Shown one piece after another: positions 59,912 to 64,000 of a stretch of 64,000 nt of DNA (position 1 is its first letter; each line of letters starts with the position of its first letter). The position numbers and the translations under genes were made by a program. Under the pieces are notes generated by a model that was not told the DNA's origin, searched no databases, and saw only the letters and a list, made by a program, of their open reading frames with translations. Source of the stretch: Metabacillus flavus (lineage in GTDB: Bacteria; Bacillota; Bacilli; Bacillales; Bacillaceae); contig NZ_JAGVRK010000001.1 of NCBI RefSeq assembly GCF_018283675.1, positions 186,001 through 250,000 on the forward strand. Reading direction: 5' to 3'.

Positions 59912-61444
59912 TTATGCTTCATCTGTATTCAGCTTTTTCAGTGGCTTGTCTGCAGGCCCTTCCATCACATCTCCGTCAATGGAGAATCGCGAACCGTGGC
60001 AAGGGCAGTCCCACGAACGGTCCCCATGGTTCCATTCCACTTCACAGCCTAAATGGGTGCAGGTGGAGTCAACTAAATGGAGGCAGCCTTGCTGATCTTT
60101 ATAAGCAGCCGCTTTCTGGCCTTTATGAGTGACGAGAGCCCCTTCATCAACCCGAAGCTCTTCTATTTTTTTCCTAGAGCCGAAATCCAGCTTGCCTCCA
60201 ATTAAATGGCCGGCCACATTCAGGTTTTGCGATAGGAATGTTTTGATGCTTGGATCAGCAATAAAGCGGGATGGGCAGAACACATCCTGATAAGGGTTTT
60301 CTTTTTCCAGCACGAGGTCGCGGATCATCATCGCAGCCGCCGTTCCGTTCGTCATGCCCCATTTTCGGTAACCGGTAGCTGCCAAAATCGATGGTTTGCC
60401 CTTCGTGACAGGTCCCACATAGGGGATTTTATCGAGCGTGATTAAATCCTGTGCCGACCACTTGTACACCGTTTCCTTTAGCCCAAGATGAACCTTTCCA
60501 AACAATTCAAGGCTCTCGTAATGCTTTTCTGTATCAAATCCTTGTCCGGTTTTATGACTGTCCCCGCCAATTAAAATCAGGTCTTCGCCATTCATAGGGG
60601 TAGAGCGGATCGACCGGGTCGGAGTGTCCGCGCTTAAATACATTCCGCCGGGATACGGCTGCCTGGTTTTAACACCGAGGACATAGGACCGCTCGGCGTA
60701 CATTCTTGTAAAGTAAAAGCCGTTCCCGTCATAGAAGGGGAAGTGTGAGCAGGAAATGGCATGCTTTGCCTTAATATGGACGCCATCCCTTGTGATGACT
60801 TTTGCTCCGCCTTCAAATGCTTCTGCATCTACAGCAACAGTATGCTCATAGATTTCAGCACCCATTTCCTGAAGCTCCTGAACCATTTGGTTTAAATAGG
60901 AGAGAGGATGAAATTGAGCCTGATTCCGGATCATGATTGCGCTTTTTATGGATAAATCAAAAGGGAGGGAGTCCGCCATTGCACAATCCGCATCGAGCTT
61001 TACATAGGCTTTATATTCCTTCTCAAGCTTTGTAATGTTTTTGTTTTCCGTCGTGTAAATATAAGCATCCTGGTCCGAAAAATCACAGGAAACATTGGCG
61101 GCATAATCTCGCATAAAGGCAAGAGCTTCATCATTCGCACGGAAATATTTTTTCGTCTTTTCTTCGCCGATGTGGTGCATCAGCTCATCGTAGATCAGGT
61201 CATGCTGGGTCGTGATTTTCGCAGTTGTATGCCCGGTTGTGCCGTTTAATAACACATCCGCTTCAAGAAGAACGACTTTGACTCCTTCTTTGGCCAGCAA
61301 GTAGGCAGCAGTAATTCCGGTAATGCCGCCGCCGACAATAACAGCTTCTGTTTCCAGACTTTGCTGGAGCTTGGGGAAGGATGGGAGCTCGGCAGATTCT
61401 CTCCAATATGGTTCTGGAGTTGAGGGAATCGGTTGATTTGGCAA
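59912..61444 (-). CDS. FAD-dependent oxidoreductase with C-terminal Rieske domain (YhfW-like)
   Basis: 510-aa soluble flavoprotein. The FAD motif AVIVGGGITGITAAYLLAKEG is near residues 34-55; a DAO-type fold follows. A Rieske [2Fe-2S] domain lies at about 420-510: C462-T-H464, C480..H483, with C467 and C482 available for the stabilizing disulfide. TTG 61444 has AGGAGG 7 bp upstream. Same layout as B. subtilis YhfW. Substrate unknown. Confidence 0.88.
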   Translation of the reverse strand: MPNQPIPSTPEPYWRESAELPSFPKLQQSLETEAVIVGGGITGITAAYLLAKEGVKVVLLEADVLLNGTTGHTTAKITTQHDLIYDELMHHIGEEKTKKYFRANDEALAFMRDYAANVSCDFSDQDAYIYTTENKNITKLEKEYKAYVKLDADCAMADSLPFDLSIKSAIMIRNQAQFHPLSYLNQMVQELQEMGAEIYEHTVAVDAEAFEGGAKVITRDGVHIKAKHAISCSHFPFYDGNGFYFTRMYAERSYVLGVKTRQPYPGGMYLSADTPTRSIRSTPMNGEDLILIGGDSHKTGQGFDTEKHYESLELFGKVHLGLKETVYKWSAQDLITLDKIPYVGPVTKGKPSILAATGYRKWGMTNGTAAAMMIRDLVLEKENPYQDVFCPSRFIADPSIKTFLSQNLNVAGHLIGGKLDFGSRKKIEELRVDEGALVTHKGQKAAAYKDQQGCLHLVDSTCTHLGCEVEWNHGDRSWDCPCHGSRFSIDGDVMEGPADKPLKKLNTDEA

Positions 61445-61507
61445 AGGGATGCCTCCTTTGTTTATGTACTACCACCTAATTTTTCCAAAAACGAAGGAAT
61501 CATGTAG

Positions 61508-61540
61508 AGAAAATAAAAAAGAGTGCGGTTTCCCGCACCT
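61508..61540 (-). terminator. Terminator of msrA
   Basis: On the minus strand GGTGCGGG..CCGCACT-type stem followed by six T. Confidence 0.8.
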
Positions 61541-62070
61541 TATTTCCAATTCTCTTTTGCAAAAACATCCCTGCCGGATTCCACTCGTTCCTGCTTGTAT
61601 TTTTCAGGATTCTTTTTATAGAAATCCTGATGATATTCTTCAGCGGGGTAGAATGTACTTGCTTCTCTGATTGGCGTAACAATCGGTTTCTTAAACTTAC
61701 CGCTTTCCGCCAGTTCCTTTTTAGTGGCTTCGGCTGCCTGCCGCTGCTCTTCCGTATGATAGAAAATAATCGCCCGGTATGACTCGCCCCGGTCAATAAA
61801 CTGGCCCTCATCATCCGTCGGGTCAATTTGCTGCCAATAAAGCTCCAGCAATTTTTCATAAGGAAAAAGACTGGGATCATATTGAATCTGCACCGCTTCC
61901 GCATGGCCGGTTGTTTGAGCTTTTACTTCTTCATAGGTCGGGTTTTCTTTATGTCCGCCTGTATAGCCGGATACAATGCCGTGAATGCCGGGAAGCTCGT
62001 CGAATGGTTTCACCATGCACCAAAAGCAGCCTCCTGCGAATGTAGCCGTTTCTAGTTGAGTTGCTGTCAT
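61540..62070 (-). CDS. msrA: Peptide methionine-S-sulfoxide reductase MsrA
   Basis: 176-aa repair enzyme. GGCFWC contains the catalytic C15, and C18 is the second Cys of the motif. GYTGGHKENPTYEEV, TGHAEAVQIQYDP and EEYHQDFYKKNP are signatures. AAGGAGG precedes ATG 62070. MsrB is not adjacent, so this copy is separate from the usual msrAB pair. Confidence 0.96.
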   Translation of the reverse strand: MTATQLETATFAGGCFWCMVKPFDELPGIHGIVSGYTGGHKENPTYEEVKAQTTGHAEAVQIQYDPSLFPYEKLLELYWQQIDPTDDEGQFIDRGESYRAIIFYHTEEQRQAAEATKKELAESGKFKKPIVTPIREASTFYPAEEYHQDFYKKNPEKYKQERVESGRDVFAKENWK

Positions 62071-62132
62071 GTTTTATTCCTCCTTAAAAATCTTTCCCAC
62101 AGTATAAATCTGATTAGACACTGGTGTATAGT

Positions 62133-63179
62133 TTATTGAACTGCGGTCCTCTTTCTCTCCACAATCGGCATGACTGTTTTAGAAAAACGCTCCATTTCTT
62201 CAAGCTGCGGTGAAAATTGGAGCAGCAGCAGATCAAGACCTGCCTCTTCAAACTGGATGATCCGCTCTGCAATCTGTTCAGGGGTTCCGACTAGATTCGG
62301 GCGCAGTCCCCGGTTTGAAACCGAATAATCCTGAAGCTGGATTTGCTGTTCAAGCTGGGATTTGCTTGTGAAATCTTTGAAGCCTGCGTAAGCGGAGGAC
62401 TCTTTTACATCGGTTATGCGAGCGAGCTCTTCTGCCGCCTCTTCCTCAGAGTCCCTGCATATCACGTATGCGGCCATTCCAAAGGAGGCGAATGGATTTT
62501 CATTCACGGTTTCTCTTAAACGAACCATTTCTCCGATTTTTGAACGGATTTCATCCACCGTTCCCCCGTGCATCACATAAGCGTCGCAATAGCGGGCAAT
62601 CGTCTCTTTTCCGCGCGGACTTTCCCCTCCTGCATACAGGATCGGATTCGGTTTTTGAACTGGTTTCGGGAAAAGCTTTGCTTCTTTGCATTCATAATGC
62701 CTTCCTTTATGGGAGAATGAATCTTCCGTCCAAAGACCTTTCAAGACCTCAACAAACTCCTCTGTCCGGCTGTAGCGCTCATCATGCTCGGTAAAAATGC
62801 CTCCGTACTGTCTCGCTTCTTCTTCCCACCAGGCGGAGACGACATTTAACGTAAATCGGCCATTGCTCATCTGATCAAGATTGGCCGCCATCTTGGCCGC
62901 CACTGCGGGGTTATGAAAGCCCGGTCTGATGGCCGTCATAATTTCAATTTTTTCAGTGACTGCGGCAAGTCCCGCTGCCGTTGTCCACGCTTCAAGCGAA
63001 TCGTATTCCGGGCCTTTAATATCGTTTAAATAAAGCTCTGCAATCAAAGTTGTGCTATAGCCCCATTTCTCTCCTGACTGAATGACCTTTTTTGCATAGT
63101 CGAATGTAGGAGGCATCTTTTCATCCTGAACATTTCTAAGCCAGCCCCCGAAAAGGGGAAGCCAAAATCCGTATTTCAT
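62133..63179 (-). CDS. LLM-class flavin-dependent monooxygenase
   Basis: 348-aa luciferase-like FMNH2-dependent monooxygenase of the SsuD/SfnG group. KYGFWLPLFGGWLRN at the N-terminus, ALRPGFHNP-type (AIRPGFHNPAVAAKMAA), SNGRFTLNVVSAWW and YAGGESPRGKETIARYCDAYV are characteristic. It would oxidize a sulfonate, sulfone or similar substrate with reduced FMN from another enzyme. ATG 63179 has GGAAAGG ten bp upstream, better than GTG 63188. It follows the ATP-grasp gene by 16 bp. Confidence 0.88.
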   Translation of the reverse strand: MKYGFWLPLFGGWLRNVQDEKMPPTFDYAKKVIQSGEKWGYSTTLIAELYLNDIKGPEYDSLEAWTTAAGLAAVTEKIEIMTAIRPGFHNPAVAAKMAANLDQMSNGRFTLNVVSAWWEEEARQYGGIFTEHDERYSRTEEFVEVLKGLWTEDSFSHKGRHYECKEAKLFPKPVQKPNPILYAGGESPRGKETIARYCDAYVMHGGTVDEIRSKIGEMVRLRETVNENPFASFGMAAYVICRDSEEEAAEELARITDVKESSAYAGFKDFTSKSQLEQQIQLQDYSVSNRGLRPNLVGTPEQIAERIIQFEEAGLDLLLLQFSPQLEEMERFSKTVMPIVERKRTAVQ

Positions 63180-63195
63180 CCCACTCACACCTTTC

Positions 63196-64000
63196 CTAGC
63201 ACGGGCATATATACCCCTGATTGAATTTATTTTTCACTTGCTGTACAGAAGGTGCGCGGTCTTCAGCTGAAAATACAGCTTCTGTTATATGTGTGGAGGT
63301 TTCCCCGAAGAGCACCGAAGCCATTTCGGAATCGGACAGGTGCCCATGGAAAGTACCGGGACGTTCCTGCTTAACCTTTAAATAGTCATCGAAATATACC
63401 CATTTTGAATAGTCCAATACTGGATATTGGGATTCTCCTTTCAACCCGGTCACTTCGTTATAAGCGAGAAGAGGCAGGTTAACTCCGGAGAAAATCGGAA
63501 GTCCGATCCATTTCCAAACTCGTGTATTCACATCCAGTAATTTATATGTGTCATCCCGTTTGTCATATACGAATTCTGTCTCCGCAATTCCGTAATACCC
63601 TTGCGCTTTTAATATTTCAGCTCCGTAAGAGACAAACCGGCCGCCTTCAGCAGACTCTACAAGACAGCCCGTTCCGAAGTTCAAAGGATATTGCTCAAGC
63701 TTTCTGCCGGTAAACTGGCCTTTTATTTCCCCGTCCATACTGGTATAGGTGCAAAGAGAATAAAAGTCTGAAAGAGAGCTACTGATGATATCCTGGATCA
63801 CAACCTCATGGCTGGCTGTTTTGGCCAGTATGCCGGTGAGCTCCTCCGTACTGTTTGCAGTAAAAGCCTTCGTCTGAAAAGCTTCATAAAAACTGCGCTG
63901 TTCCACAGGTTTTACGATGCATGGAAAAGGAAGATCGTCAGGATATTCTCCTGAAAACTCTTCCGGATACCACGTTGCAGGGATCGGAATGTCTAAGGAA
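63196..64000 (-). CDS. ATP-grasp domain protein (carboxylate-amine ligase-like), 3' part
   Basis: The frame is open to the right edge of the window, so the N-terminal part is missing. Visible coding gives LPFPCIVKP (start of the ATP-grasp lysine strand) near the edge, then IQDIISSS, GYYGIAETEFVYDKRDDTYKLLDVNTRVWKWIGLP (in parts; E and N metal ligands) as in carboxylate-amine ligases. It is upstream of the LLM monooxygenase by 16 bp and probably cotranscribed. An internal GTG at 63906 is not needed as a start. Substrate unknown. Confidence 0.8.
   Translation of the reverse strand, partial: SLDIPIPATWYPEEFSGEYPDDLPFPCIVKPVEQRSFYEAFQTKAFTANSTEELTGILAKTASHEVVIQDIISSSLSDFYSLCTYTSMDGEIKGQFTGRKLEQYPLNFGTGCLVESAEGGRFVSYGAEILKAQGYYGIAETEFVYDKRDDTYKLLDVNTRVWKWIGLPIFSGVNLPLLAYNEVTGLKGESQYPVLDYSKWVYFDDYLKVKQERPGTFHGHLSDSEMASVLFGETSTHITEAVFSAEDRAPSVQQVKNKFNQGYICPC

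Overview
The window looks like chromosomal DNA from a Gram-positive, endospore-former-type bacterium of the family Bacillaceae (Bacillus sensu lato; I cannot fix the genus). Evidence: strong AGGAGG-type ribosome binding sites with many TTG/GTG starts, a glmS ribozyme in front of glmS, Bacillus-type small proteins (YpzG-, YozQ-, DUF1540- and YflT-like), an OhrR operator, Rex operators in front of an NADH oxidase, and a B. megaterium-type gas vesicle gene order. No rRNA, tRNA, CRISPR array or intact mobile element was seen.

Layout. 1-3.2 kb: 3' end of glmM, then the glmS ribozyme and glmS (amino-sugar synthesis). 3.3-8.2 kb: small membrane and stress genes, an FHA/winged-helix regulator next to a class D beta-lactamase, an IS3-type transposase remnant, a YflT-like gene with a sigma-B-type promoter, and a cupin gene. 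8.3-13.6 kb: mannitol operon mtlA (EIICBA fusion), mtlR, mtlD with promoter, cre and MtlR-like sites. 13.7-19.5 kb: housekeeping singletons, two kinds of dispersed repeats, and hmp with operator-like repeats. 19.8-28.7 kb: a Bce-type ABC exporter, a helically phased tandem repeat, an anchored beta-helix protein, a DICT protein, an ECF S component coupled to a chemoreceptor-like protein, and nox with three Rex boxes. 28.8-34.2 kb: a large methyltransferase, two SDR-type proteins, an MFS exporter and a DUF1540 protein.

34.5-36.7 kb is a reduced gas vesicle cluster (GvpO/R, GvpF/L, GvpG, GvpJ, GvpU, GvpA) that lacks GvpN, GvpK, GvpS and a second GvpF/L. 36.8-41.5 kb holds small stress and metabolic genes and an iron alcohol dehydrogenase. 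41.5-46 kb is a polyamine transport operon (PuuR-like regulator, potABCD).

46.4-56.7 kb is the largest accessory block: three TerD paralogues, then a tightly packed run of HpcH/HpaI-type lyase, phosphoribosyltransferase, StiP/PELOTA protein, HAD phosphatase, YceG-like, TelA-like and VWA proteins. This is a Ter stress system with the predicted nucleoside-like metabolite module and no TerC in the cluster. 56.7-64 kb: redox genes (FAD oxidoreductases, ohrR-ohrA, a FAD/Rieske protein, msrA, an LLM flavin monooxygenase) and a truncated ATP-grasp gene at the right edge.

All family calls come from reading the protein sequences by eye. No database search was run.
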